From Pseudomonadota bacterium (GTDB lineage Bacteria; Pseudomonadota; Alphaproteobacteria; Caulobacterales; Aquidulcibacteraceae), in contig JAIUOD010000003.1 in assembly GCA_020161405.1 (NCBI GenBank), positions 62,001-126,000 on the forward strand: a stretch of DNA of 64,000 bases, read 5' to 3'. Positions within the stretch are counted from its first letter, which is position 1. The number at the start of each line of letters is the position of its first letter. Of the stretch, positions 43,350 through 51,895 are shown piece after piece. A model generated the notes under the pieces. It made no database searches and was not told where the DNA came from. It was given only the letters and a program-made list of their open reading frames with translations. The translations under genes were made by a program, and so were the position numbers.

Positions 43350-44720
43350 ATGGAATACGATTTTGACTTATTCGTAATTGGTGCAGGTTCTGGCGGGGTG
43401 CGGGCATCGCGCATGGCGGCAAGCTATGGCGCGAAGGTTGCGATTGCAGAGGAATATCGCATTGGTGGAACTTGCGTTATTCGTGGCTGCGTTCCAAAAA
43501 AACTATTGGTTTATGCAAGCCAATTTGCCCATGAAATTGAACATATCGCCCCTGCCTATGGTTGGTCTTTTGATGGTGGCAAATTTGATTGGGTCAAATT
43601 ACGCAATAATGTTGCCGCCGAAGTTGATAGATTATCGGCGATTTACCAACGAAATATCAATAATTCAGGCGTCACAATATTTGAAACCCGCGCAGAAATT
43701 GCAGGTAAAAACCTTGTTAGGCTTTCTGATGGCCGTGAAATAAGCGCAAAATATATTTTAATTGCAACGGGTGGCGCGCCATTTGTTCCAAGTGATTTGG
43801 TGGGCGCGGATTTTGCGATAACTTCAAATGAAATCTTCCATTTGGATAAATTGCCAAAAAATATTCTAATAGCGGGCGGTGGTTTTATTGCGGTTGAATT
43901 TGCCTTTTTGCTTAAAGGTTTGGGGGTTGATGTAAGCCTTATTTATCGCGGTGACACTGTGTTGCGCGGTTTTGACGATGATATACGCCTTGATGTTCAT
44001 AATGAACTTAAGCGCAAAGGAATTCGCGTTATAACCCATGCCACAATCCAAAAACTTGAGAAAAGTGATAATGGCGTGATTGCCACATGTTCAAATGGCG
44101 AAATTTGCGAATTTGGGCAGGTGATGTTGGCATTGGGGCGCGACCCTTATATTAATTGCCTTGGCCTTGAAAATGCAGGTGTTGAAACTAAAAATGGCGC
44201 GATTGTGGTCAATACATATTCGCAAACCAATGTTGAGAATATCTATGCGGTGGGTGATGTTACAAATCGTGTAAACCTTACACCAGTTGCAATTCGTGAG
44301 GGCGCGGCCTTTGCCAGCACTGTTTTCAATAATAATCCAATTGCAATGGACCACACAAATATCGCAAGCGCGGTCTTTAGCGACCCGCCTGTTGGAACGG
44401 TCGGCCTATCCGAACATGATGCACGCGAAAAATTTGGGCAAATTGATATATACAAAACCCGCTTTCGCCCAATGCGTTACGCCCTAAGCGGCGATGAAAC
44501 CCGCGTTATGATGAAACTTGTTGTTCGCGCATCCGACCAAGTGGTACTCGGCGTTCACATCGTCGGTCCTGATGCCCCAGAGATTATCCAAGCTATCGCA
44601 ATCGCGGTCAAACACGGCCTTACCAAACAAGAATTCGACGCAACCTGTGCAGTCCACCCAACAATGGCGGAAGAATTAGTGACCTTGAAGGAAAAATATG
44701 TGGCGAAGGATTTGAAATAG
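43350..44720 (+). CDS. gor: Glutathione-disulfide reductase
   Basis: NADPH flavoenzyme that keeps glutathione reduced. 456 residues: FAD motif IGAGSGGVRASRMAA near 10, redox-active Cys42 and Cys47 (GGTCVIRGCVPKKLL), the NADPH fold IAGGGFIAVEFA, FAD motif IYAVGDVTNRVNLTPVA, and the active-site base His in CAVHPTMAEEL near the end. The ATG at 43350 follows GCGGG; the open frame extends upstream into the repeat element but without family match. It precedes frmA, which uses glutathione. Confidence 0.95.
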   Translation: MEYDFDLFVIGAGSGGVRASRMAASYGAKVAIAEEYRIGGTCVIRGCVPKKLLVYASQFAHEIEHIAPAYGWSFDGGKFDWVKLRNNVAAEVDRLSAIYQRNINNSGVTIFETRAEIAGKNLVRLSDGREISAKYILIATGGAPFVPSDLVGADFAITSNEIFHLDKLPKNILIAGGGFIAVEFAFLLKGLGVDVSLIYRGDTVLRGFDDDIRLDVHNELKRKGIRVITHATIQKLEKSDNGVIATCSNGEICEFGQVMLALGRDPYINCLGLENAGVETKNGAIVVNTYSQTNVENIYAVGDVTNRVNLTPVAIREGAAFASTVFNNNPIAMDHTNIASAVFSDPPVGTVGLSEHDAREKFGQIDIYKTRFRPMRYALSGDETRVMMKLVVRASDQVVLGVHIVGPDAPEIIQAIAIAVKHGLTKQEFDATCAVHPTMAEELVTLKEKYVAKDLK

Positions 44721-44733
44721 GCGACTATTATAA

Positions 44734-44823
44734 TCAATCATTTGGCAGCCACCAACCTGCGCAAGCGCTTAAGAAAAATGGCAAAAATAGAAGCGGTAAA
44801 ATCACAAATTTTTTGAATTTCAT
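44734..44823 (-). CDS. 29-residue small lipoprotein
   Basis: A minus-strand frame of 29 codons between gor and frmA: Lys-rich start (MKFKKF), hydrophobic core (VILPLLFLPFF), lipobox LSAC with Cys21, and an eight-residue mature peptide AGWWLPND. GGAGAA lies 6 bases before the ATG. The size and layout fit minimal lipoproteins such as entericidins, but no family is recognised. The signal, lipobox and ribosome site together make chance less likely. Confidence 0.6.
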   Translation of the reverse strand: MKFKKFVILPLLFLPFFLSACAGWWLPND

Positions 44824-44949
44824 TTTATTCTCCATTAATTTAAATATATTGAAACTCGATTTCTAATTTCATGCAAGTTTAAATATTCCCACTTGCGGAA
44901 AAACTAATTTTCCCCCAATCTATTACAAAGATTATCAGGGAGAGAAAAA

Positions 44950-46065
44950 GTGATTCAAACGCGCGCGGCAATTGCATGGGAAGCAAAAAAGCCTTTAACA
45001 ATTGAAACTGTAAACCTTGAAGAACCAAAAGAAGGCGAGGTTTTGGTGGAAATTATGGCGACGGGTATTTGCCATACTGATGCATACACGCTTGATGGTT
45101 TGGATTCAGAAGGGAAATTCCCCGCAATTCTTGGGCATGAAGGTGCGGGCATTGTTCGCGCGGTCGGCAAAGGCGTTACAAGCGTTAAAGAAGGTGATCA
45201 CGTAATCCCACTTTACACGCCCGAATGTCGTGGTTGTAAAACTTGTTTGTCCCAACGTTCGAACCTTTGCACCGCAATTCGTTCAACCCAAGGGCAGGGG
45301 TTAATGCCCGATGGCACAAGTCGTTTTTCATGCCAAGGGCAAGAAGTTTTCCATTATATGGGCTGTTCAACCTTTTCTAATTTCACGGTTTTGCCAGAAA
45401 TTGCGGTTGCCAAAGTTCGTGAAGATGCGCCATTTGACAAAATCTGCTATATTGGTTGCGGTGTGACCACTGGTATTGGCGCGGTTATTTATACCGCCAA
45501 AGTTTGGCCTGGGGCGAATGTTGTTGTGTTTGGTCTTGGCGGCATTGGTTTGAATGTTATTCAGGGCGCGCGCATGGTTGGCGCCGATAAAATTATTGGC
45601 GTTGATATTAACCCTGCCAAGCAAGAAATGGCAAAAAAATTCGGCATGACGCATTTCATCAACCCAAAAGAAATTGGCAATGACAAAGTTGTTCAAGCTA
45701 TCCAAGACCTAACAGGCGGCGGCGCAGATTTTAGCTTTGACGCAACAGGAAACACCGATGTTATGCGCCAAGCGCTTGAATGCTGCCATCGCGGATGGGG
45801 CGAAAGCATTATAATTGGCGTTGCCGAAGCAGGCAAAGAAATCGCCACCCGCCCATTCCAACTAGTAACAGGCCGCGTCTGGAAAGGCTCCGCCTTCGGC
45901 GGCGCACGCGGGCGCACAGATGTGCCAAAAATTGTTGATTGGTATATGGAAGGCAAGATTAATATCGATGATTTAATAACGCACGTAATGCCATTGGACG
46001 ATATCAATAAAGCCTTTGATTTGATGCATGAGGGGAAGAGTATAAGGAGCGTTGTGACGTTTTAG
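44950..46065 (+). CDS. frmA: S-(hydroxymethyl)glutathione dehydrogenase / class III alcohol dehydrogenase
   Basis: Oxidises the glutathione adduct of formaldehyde to S-formylglutathione with NAD. 371 residues; catalytic zinc ligands Cys41 (TGICHTDAYT), His63 (LGHEGAGI) and the Cys of YIGCGVTTG; structural zinc Cys93, Cys96, Cys99 and Cys107; NAD fold VFGLGGIGLNVIQGARMVGA. The ending SIRSVVTF is typical of class III enzymes. GTG start at 44950 after AGGGAGAG. Works with fghA (47904) downstream. Confidence 0.96.
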   Translation: MIQTRAAIAWEAKKPLTIETVNLEEPKEGEVLVEIMATGICHTDAYTLDGLDSEGKFPAILGHEGAGIVRAVGKGVTSVKEGDHVIPLYTPECRGCKTCLSQRSNLCTAIRSTQGQGLMPDGTSRFSCQGQEVFHYMGCSTFSNFTVLPEIAVAKVREDAPFDKICYIGCGVTTGIGAVIYTAKVWPGANVVVFGLGGIGLNVIQGARMVGADKIIGVDINPAKQEMAKKFGMTHFINPKEIGNDKVVQAIQDLTGGGADFSFDATGNTDVMRQALECCHRGWGESIIIGVAEAGKEIATRPFQLVTGRVWKGSAFGGARGRTDVPKIVDWYMEGKINIDDLITHVMPLDDINKAFDLMHEGKSIRSVVTF

Positions 46066-46142
46066 GTTGTAAATAGCCTATAATTAGCGACATCTTGTAT
46101 TGAAATAATACAAAATATCACGGCGGAATAGGAGATAAATTG

Positions 46143-47231
46143 TTACTGTTTGTAAGTAGAGAGATCTGCCATTTTTCTAAGCGTTATAGCGAAATCAACT
46201 GCAACGCCTTGTTTTGAGAATTCTAATAATTCATTCAAACCTGAATTGCTATATAACATTAAGCTTTCATATAAACAGATGGGGATTTGCCTATTGTTTG
46301 AAAAACGCCTGTCTGGTGAGCCGTTTTTATTGACAAATCTCCAAGTGTAATCAACAATTTTTGCATCATGGGGTACTATTCCGTCCTCTATGAATCTTGA
46401 GTTGCCAACTTCAAAAAGTAGCTCATTATATGATATAGCCCCATATTTATTTCCTTCTTCTACCAGTATAACATCAGGAAAAAAATAAAGATTTTGTTTT
46501 CCAACACCAATCCTAGGTGGGTTTATATTTGATTTAATTATACTTGGTAGTGAAAAGGTAAGCAGAGTAACATTTTTCTTTACAAGTACTGCTGCACCAG
46601 CATTACGTTTCATTGCATCAAGACTAACAATGTCACCTTTTTCTGAAATATGCCATTTGCCACCACAACTAGATAAATCTTCAAATTTTGAGACAAGTGC
46701 TAGGTAGGCAGTATTAAAATTCTCATCGATTTCAAAAAATAGTACAGACGTACGTCGGTATGAATCTAACCATTTGCCAAAATAATACCCAGGAAAACAT
46801 AAAATAAAACCCAAAATTATTGAGTTTTGAAAAAATGTAGATGCAATGAATACACCAATTATTGCGCTTAGTATTGAAATCATAAATGACATTTTTTGTT
46901 TCAAAGAATTTGTATTTAGTTCTTTTAAAAGATCATTGTGAGTTTCTGTTTTCATTGACATTACATCACTAGACTCAATTTCTCGCATATCAGCGTCTTC
47001 AAATATGCGGTAACTAACTTCCTCTAATGGTATTTTTTGACTGGTTTTCATGCCCGCTCTTCCAATTGAAGCGCGGTAATAAAGTCCTCCACGGCCCGCA
47101 TGGATGTAATGTCCACGTGGACCAGTACCAATTCTTAATCCTTTTATCCCAACTGAAAGTCCAATTCCGCTTTTTGAGAAATTAAAACGAAAAGGTCCAG
47201 CAGAAACTGATTTTCTAAAATAAAATGGCAT
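46143..47231 (-). CDS. DUF4236 domain protein with membrane segments
   Basis: A 362-residue protein. The first 60 residues (MPFYFRKSVSAGPFRFNFSK, then GIGLSVGIKGLRIGTGPRG) are a DUF4236 domain, a short module found at the front of varied bacterial proteins. Two hydrophobic spans follow at about 115-155 (MSFMISILSAIIGVFIAS and ILGFILCFPGYYFG). The remaining 200 residues are not recognised. It lies opposite in strand between frmA and fghA, and may be a later insertion. AGGT precedes the ATG at about 10 bases. Confidence 0.72.
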   Translation of the reverse strand: MPFYFRKSVSAGPFRFNFSKSGIGLSVGIKGLRIGTGPRGHYIHAGRGGLYYRASIGRAGMKTSQKIPLEEVSYRIFEDADMREIESSDVMSMKTETHNDLLKELNTNSLKQKMSFMISILSAIIGVFIASTFFQNSIILGFILCFPGYYFGKWLDSYRRTSVLFFEIDENFNTAYLALVSKFEDLSSCGGKWHISEKGDIVSLDAMKRNAGAAVLVKKNVTLLTFSLPSIIKSNINPPRIGVGKQNLYFFPDVILVEEGNKYGAISYNELLFEVGNSRFIEDGIVPHDAKIVDYTWRFVNKNGSPDRRFSNNRQIPICLYESLMLYSNSGLNELLEFSKQGVAVDFAITLRKMADLSTYKQ

Positions 47232-47350
47232 TTGCTTTATACCTAAAGTGATTTATTTGGCGCGAATCTAGAAAATATAATAAAATATTTATTATAAATA
47301 ATTTTGCAATGTTTAAAATTATTCGGTGTCTATTTTTCGTAAGTAAATTT

Positions 47351-47779
47351 TATTTGTTGATATTTGGATTGTAATTCTCACATTATATTTATATATGACT
47401 ACGAAATTATAATTCGCCCATTAAGCCCTGAAGATGGCGGTGGGTTTGTTGCGATTGTGCCTGATTTAAAAGGCTGTATTTCGGATGGCGAAACCCGTGC
47501 CGAGGCTGCGTCAAATATAGAAGATGCAATTGATGCATGGATTAAAGTACAAGTTTCAATGGGACGGGAAGTTCCGTTGGCGTCTAAATCTGCTCATGCC
47601 GCATAATAATTTGTAGGACGTTTGAGTTTCTGCCGTCAGATTTATCGGGAGACATATTAGGGGCTTTGGGAAACCAAAGATATTTACCCTTTTGAATATT
47701 TTAAAATATACCCAATCCCCATTGAAAATTATTATGGTATTTATAGCAAGAAATTTCGAAAATAAAATATCAACAAATA
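47351..47779. repeat. 15-base inverted repeat framing the HicB-like gene
   Basis: TATTTGTTGATATTT at 47351-47365 recurs as its exact reverse complement AAATATCAACAAATA at 47765-47779. The segment between holds only the HicB-like gene and its tail. Perfect 15-base arms about 400 bases apart suggest either the ends of a small mobile unit or paired regulator sites. No target duplication is obvious around the arms. Confidence 0.5.
47364..47606 (+). CDS. HicB-like antitoxin, orphan, start possibly frameshifted
   Basis: An 80-residue frame with the HicB fold: YEIIIRPLSPEDGGGFVAIV then PDLKGCISDGETRAEA and NIEDAIDAWI, the partial RNase H-like antitoxin domain. No C-terminal DNA-binding domain. The only in-frame start is TTG at 47364, without a ribosome site; the ATG at 47395 is one base out of frame, so a single-base loss near 47398 probably broke the natural start. 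No hicA toxin gene is adjacent. Probably a decaying or solitary antitoxin. Confidence 0.7.
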   Translation: MDCNSHIIFIYDYEIIIRPLSPEDGGGFVAIVPDLKGCISDGETRAEAASNIEDAIDAWIKVQVSMGREVPLASKSAHAA

Positions 47780-47903
47780 TCAACTTTTTAACATAGTAAA
47801 TTGCTAACAAATGCTAACATTTTTTGGTTGATTGCCTTGTTTTTATTTGACTTTTTTGGGGCAACTTTTTAAGTTTGATTCTTAATATCGGGGGCGGTGA
47901 TTT
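47607..47903. other. Intergenic region with two sets of phased direct repeats
   Basis: No gene seen between the HicB-like gene and fghA. AAATATCAAC is repeated twice in tandem (47765-47784), and TGCTAACA twice at 10-base spacing (47802-47809 and 47812-47819). The latter pair lies 85-102 bases before the fghA start and could be a regulator site. The ribosome site of fghA is the GGGGGCGG at about 47890. Confidence 0.45.
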
Positions 47904-48740
47904 ATGGCAATTGAAATAGTTTCGCAAAATAAAACATTTGGTGGCACGCAATTTGTCTATGCCCATGAAAGCGTTGAAACCAAAACCAAAATGCGCTTTT
48001 CGGCCTTTATTCCTGATGGCGTGAAAAATGCCCCTGTTATTATTTATCTTTCTGGCCTTACAAGTACTGAAGAAAATGTAACGGTAAAAGCGGGGGCACA
48101 GCGTGTGTGTGCCGAACTTGGTTTGGTTTTTATTGCGCCCGATACTTCACCGCGTGGTGATGATGTTCCTGATGATGTCGAAAAAGCCTATGATTTTGGG
48201 CTTGGTGCGGGGTTTTATGTGGATGCAACCCAAGAGCCTTGGGTAAAAAATTATCGTATGGAATCTTATATTGGAAAAGAATTGATGGAAGTAATTGGCG
48301 CCAATTTACCTGTTGATATGACGCGCGTTGCCATTACGGGGCATTCAATGGGCGGGCATGGCGCGCTTACGATTGCGCTTAAAAACCCTGATTTGTTTAA
48401 ATCGGTTTCGGCATTTGCGCCAATTGTTTCGCCAATCAATTGCCCTTGGGGGCAAAAGGCATTGTCGGGTTATTTGGGTTCTAATCAAATTCTTTGGCGT
48501 GAATATGATGCCTGTGCCTTGCTTGAAGATGGCGCCGAATTAATTCCATGTTTGATTGATCAAGGAAGTTCGGATAATTTCCTTGAAAGTCAGTTGAAAA
48601 CCCAATTATTCGAAAATGCCTTGCTTATTAGCGGCCAAAAGGCCGAAATAAGAATGCAAGATGGCTATGATCATTCATATTATTTTATTGCAACTTTTAT
48701 CGAAGATCATTTGCGTTTTCATGCCAAGTATTTGAAATAG
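47904..48740 (+). CDS. fghA: S-formylglutathione hydrolase
   Basis: Esterase-D family serine hydrolase that releases formate and glutathione from S-formylglutathione, the step after FrmA. 278 residues: the oxyanion segment IYLSGLTSTEENVTVKAGAQ, the TSPRGDDVPDD metal-free loop, nucleophile Ser148 in GHSMGGHGALTIAL, and the acid and His of DQGSSDNF and YDHSYYFI. Separated from frmA by the DUF4236 gene and the HicB-like module, where many genomes have the two side by side. Confidence 0.95.
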   Translation: MAIEIVSQNKTFGGTQFVYAHESVETKTKMRFSAFIPDGVKNAPVIIYLSGLTSTEENVTVKAGAQRVCAELGLVFIAPDTSPRGDDVPDDVEKAYDFGLGAGFYVDATQEPWVKNYRMESYIGKELMEVIGANLPVDMTRVAITGHSMGGHGALTIALKNPDLFKSVSAFAPIVSPINCPWGQKALSGYLGSNQILWREYDACALLEDGAELIPCLIDQGSSDNFLESQLKTQLFENALLISGQKAEIRMQDGYDHSYYFIATFIEDHLRFHAKYLK

Positions 48741-48784
48741 ATTAACCCTTATGTGCTACAAGCCCCAAAAAATAACGGGGTTAG

Positions 48785-49450
48785 ATGACAAAGCGGGTCG
48801 TATTAAATCTTGCAAAGATAAATGATAAATTGCAATGGGGTGGAAGGCTAACCCGCTCTGAGGCGCATGAAATAAAGCTTCGCCTTATTTCGCCAAGTGC
48901 GAAAGATGATATTCACGCATTGGCGATTGCATTTTCAAATGGTGTACGGCCTTACCGCAGCAATCTTGTATTGCTAGAGCGTTTGTTAAATTCGGATATT
49001 GATGATTATGAATTATCGGGTGTGTTAATTGGGCTTTGTAATAATTGGCGCCGCGCGCATAAATATTGCGAGTTTTTGCTTAATATAACCCATCACAGAC
49101 GCTTTATGCGTAATTATGATGCCGCCAAAACCGCATTTGTGATTTTGGAAAAGAATATCGGCAAACCAAATTTTGTTGATGCCTTTGAAACACTATTTTG
49201 GCGCTGGCAAGAATTATTAAAGCCACAAGAAAACCCGATTGATGGCGATTATATTCGCTGTTTAAACCGCGTTATGGAAGTTGCCCTATTGGGTGATAAG
49301 GTTTTGGAGCCATTATATAATCGCGTTGGCAAACATATTGAACCCCAATGGGAAGATGAATTGGCAAATATTTTGGTGCAAAGAAAACAAAAAAAGCAAA
49401 AAAATATATTCAAATTTGGAATGTTTGATAAAATTTTTGCCAATGCTTAA
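48785..49450 (+). CDS. Unknown 221-residue protein
   Basis: Not recognised. A soluble, helical-looking, basic protein without signal peptide; motifs include QWGGRLTRSEAHEIKLRLIS, LCNNWRRAHKYCEFLLNITH and a lysine-rich end (QRKQKKQKN). The repeated helical pairs could be HEAT-like. The ATG at 48785 is preceded by GGGG. It lies 44 bases after fghA on the same strand and may be co-transcribed with it. Confidence 0.65.
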   Translation: MTKRVVLNLAKINDKLQWGGRLTRSEAHEIKLRLISPSAKDDIHALAIAFSNGVRPYRSNLVLLERLLNSDIDDYELSGVLIGLCNNWRRAHKYCEFLLNITHHRRFMRNYDAAKTAFVILEKNIGKPNFVDAFETLFWRWQELLKPQENPIDGDYIRCLNRVMEVALLGDKVLEPLYNRVGKHIEPQWEDELANILVQRKQKKQKNIFKFGMFDKIFANA

Positions 49451-49451
49451 T

Positions 49452-50432
49452 TTATAAATAATCTGGAACCGGAAGCCCTTTTTCAATTAAAAATTCTTTG
49501 TTGAAAATCTTGCTTGCATATCTGTGACCGTAATCACAAAGGATAGTAACAATCTTATGCCCAGGGCCTAATTCGCGTGCTAATTTCATTGCGCCAACAA
49601 TATTTACACCAGTTGAGCCACCCATTACCAAACCTTCATTCTTAACCAAATCAAATATTATAGGGAGCCATTCTTCATCAGACACTTGAAACGCATAATC
49701 AGGTTTGAAATTTTCAATATTTTTGGTAACGCGACCTTGACCAATTCCTTCGGTGATTGATGTTCCTTCGGATTTTAATTCGCCATTTTTATAATATTCA
49801 TAAAGCGCAGCACCCATTGGGTCGGCAAGGCCAATTGCTATATTTGGATTTTTTGATTTCAAATATTGTGAAATTCCTCCCAACGTCCCGCCTGAACCAA
49901 TTGCGCAAATAAAGCCATCAATTTTGCCTTCTGTTTGTTCCCAAATCTCAGGGCCAGTAGATTCAATATGTGCGCGCGCATTGGCAATATTATCAAATTG
50001 ATTTGCCCAAAATGCACCTGTTTCTTCGGCAAGGCGCCCAGAATAACGAACATAATTATTGGGGTTTGAATAAGGGGCGGCATCAACCTCAATAAGTTCA
50101 GCGCCCATTAAACGAATTGCCTGTTTCTTTTCTTCGGATTGGGTGCGCGGGATTACAATTTTGCATTTATAGCCAAGCGCATTGGCAACCATTGCAAGAC
50201 CAATTCCAGTATTGCCCGCTGTTCCTTCAACAATTGTGCCGCCGGGTTTTAATACACCAGATTTTTCGCCATCACGAATAATCCATAAAGCAGCGCGGTC
50301 TTTTACCGATTGCCCAGGGTTCAAAAATTCGCATTTGCCATAAATCTCGCAACCAGTTGCATCGCTTGCTGCATTAAGGCGGATAAGGGGCGTGTTGCCA
50401 ATAAGTTCGATAATGTTTTTAGAAAATTTCAT
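49452..50432 (-). CDS. cysK: Cysteine synthase A
   Basis: PLP enzyme making cysteine from O-acetylserine and sulfide. 326 residues: IIELIGNTPLIRLN at the start, PLP Lys44 in GQSVKDRAA, the substrate loop EGTAGNTGIGLA and the phosphate loop GSGGTLGG. The TAGNTG loop (in place of TSGNTG) is the form seen in a common alphaproteobacterial CysK branch. It fits with metC and sseA elsewhere in the window. A cystathionine beta-synthase role is less likely by length. Confidence 0.92.
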   Translation of the reverse strand: MKFSKNIIELIGNTPLIRLNAASDATGCEIYGKCEFLNPGQSVKDRAALWIIRDGEKSGVLKPGGTIVEGTAGNTGIGLAMVANALGYKCKIVIPRTQSEEKKQAIRLMGAELIEVDAAPYSNPNNYVRYSGRLAEETGAFWANQFDNIANARAHIESTGPEIWEQTEGKIDGFICAIGSGGTLGGISQYLKSKNPNIAIGLADPMGAALYEYYKNGELKSEGTSITEGIGQGRVTKNIENFKPDYAFQVSDEEWLPIIFDLVKNEGLVMGGSTGVNIVGAMKLARELGPGHKIVTILCDYGHRYASKIFNKEFLIEKGLPVPDYL

Positions 50433-50499
50433 TCACAAAAAATACGCGAAAAAATTCTAATTGGAAACAAGAAATATGAAAGAAAATTCTTTATTGTTG

Positions 50500-51114
50500 T
50501 TATTTCTTAGTTGTATATTTCTTTAATGGCTTAAAGCTCATGCGGTGAATAGGGCAGGGGCCATGTTTTATAATTGCTTGATGATGCGCTGTAACGCCAT
50601 ATCCTTTATGCTTTGCAAAACCATATTGGGGAAATTCTTTGTCTATTTCTTCCATAAATCTATCACGCGAAACTTTGGCAAGGATTGATGCGGCAGCAAT
50701 TGAAAATGATTTACTATCGCCCTTTATTATTGTTTGGGTTTCAATTCCAATTTTTGGGTCACGATTGCCGTCTATAAGAAGGAATTGAGGCTTGGTTTTA
50801 AGTCCCAAGGCTGCTTGCGACATTGCTTTAAATGTTGCCTGTAATATATTGATACTATCAATTATTTCACTATCAATAAATGATATATTATAGTCAATGG
50901 CAACGTTTTTTATTTCTTCAAATAATTGGTTTCTTTTGGCTTCGCTTAGTTTTTTGGAATCATTTAAACCATTTGGAATTTTATCTGGGTTTAAAATTAC
51001 GGCAGCTGCCACAACTGGCCCTGCCCATGGGCCGCGACCTGCTTCATCTATGCCGCAAATATATTTTAGGTCTTTTGATTTTATTAATTGTGTTTCTAAT
51101 TCAAAATCAGCCAT
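50500..51114 (-). CDS. rnhB: Ribonuclease HII
   Basis: Removes ribonucleotides from DNA and RNA-DNA hybrids. 204 residues from the ATG at 51114: active-site Asp23 and Glu24 (GIDEAGRGPWAGPVV), the second Asp in FLLIDGNRDP, and the C-terminal Asp in SRDRFMEEIDKEFPQYGFAK then HKGYGV. The TTG 33 bases upstream is unlikely to be used. Ends 67 bases before the cysK start on the same strand. Confidence 0.93.
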   Translation of the reverse strand: MADFELETQLIKSKDLKYICGIDEAGRGPWAGPVVAAAVILNPDKIPNGLNDSKKLSEAKRNQLFEEIKNVAIDYNISFIDSEIIDSINILQATFKAMSQAALGLKTKPQFLLIDGNRDPKIGIETQTIIKGDSKSFSIAAASILAKVSRDRFMEEIDKEFPQYGFAKHKGYGVTAHHQAIIKHGPCPIHRMSFKPLKKYTTKK

Positions 51115-51187
51115 TTTATTCCCAAAACTATTGAACAAACTTTGCAATGGGTATAGTATTTTGACTTACTAATCAAAGAGGCAAAAC

Positions 51188-51472
51188 ATGAATAATAAAC
51201 TAGAGCCAAGTGAATTTGACGCCTATCAAAAAGCCCAAAGTGATGAGCCGTTTTTTACGCTTTTGGCACGTGATCCAATGTCACCTTCTTTGATTGAGGC
51301 ATGGGCTTACTTACGTTCTGGACAGATTGGTGCAGCGGAAATTGCATTTAAACAGGCAATTGATGCGGCAACACATATTGAACCACAAATGCCAGGTGAG
51401 GCGCAAATTCGCTCTGCCTTTGAAGTTGCACAAAATTCACGTGATTGGCTGCGTGCGAAGTTAAATATATAA
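51188..51472 (+). CDS. Unknown 94-residue protein
   Basis: A soluble acidic protein (MNNKLEPSEFDAYQKAQSDE), with PFFTLLARDPMSPSLIEAWA in the middle and a helical C-terminal half. Family not recognised; the spread of charge suggests a small all-helical fold. AAAGAGG precedes the ATG at good spacing. Divergent from rnhB. Codon use is like the neighbours. Confidence 0.65.
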   Translation: MNNKLEPSEFDAYQKAQSDEPFFTLLARDPMSPSLIEAWAYLRSGQIGAAEIAFKQAIDAATHIEPQMPGEAQIRSAFEVAQNSRDWLRAKLNI

Positions 51473-51553
51473 TTTCGGCGCGAAATTTGCGTAATCTGTT
51501 GCAGGTTTCCATTTTGGAACAATGTAGCCAATCTATTGGTGAGGATGCGCAAT

Positions 51554-51745
51554 ATGAATATTAATCGCCCAATTATAAGGCATTTAGGCGCGCTTGGTTT
51601 TTTATCCATGCTTGGCCTTACCGTTGCAATGATTCCTATTGCTCTATATGCAATTGTAAGCGGAAGAGTGCCGCAAAATGATTTGGTATATTTGATTGCG
51701 GCTATTTTTGCGGGCGCAATTATTGGCTGGGTCACAAAAAGATAA
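51554..51745 (+). CDS. Small two-span membrane protein
   Basis: A 63-residue protein with two hydrophobic stretches: LGALGFLSMLGLTVAMIPIA and LVYLIAAIFAGAIIGWV, joined by a short loop (YAIVSGRVPQND). GAGG lies 8-9 bases before the ATG at 51554; an in-frame ATG at 51545 would add three residues. Unknown function. It stands alone between the 94-residue gene and the DUF2336 gene. Confidence 0.6.
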   Translation: MNINRPIIRHLGALGFLSMLGLTVAMIPIALYAIVSGRVPQNDLVYLIAAIFAGAIIGWVTKR

Positions 51746-51895
51746 ATTTTTAAGAAGATTAAACCATTAAATCTGTTAAATATTAATGCAAAAGTAATAA
51801 TTGGTTAACCCTATTTCGTCACCATGTTAAGCTAAAGGAATCAGTATATTTGGCTTACATAGTTTGAGAAAACTTATTAAGCCTTGGGGGCTTTT

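Noticed and set aside
51760..51835. Several TTAA and TTAACC motifs before the first DUF2336 gene, considered as CtrA sites
   Set aside because: No pair has the TTAA-N7-TTAA spacing; such motifs are frequent in AT-rich spacers.
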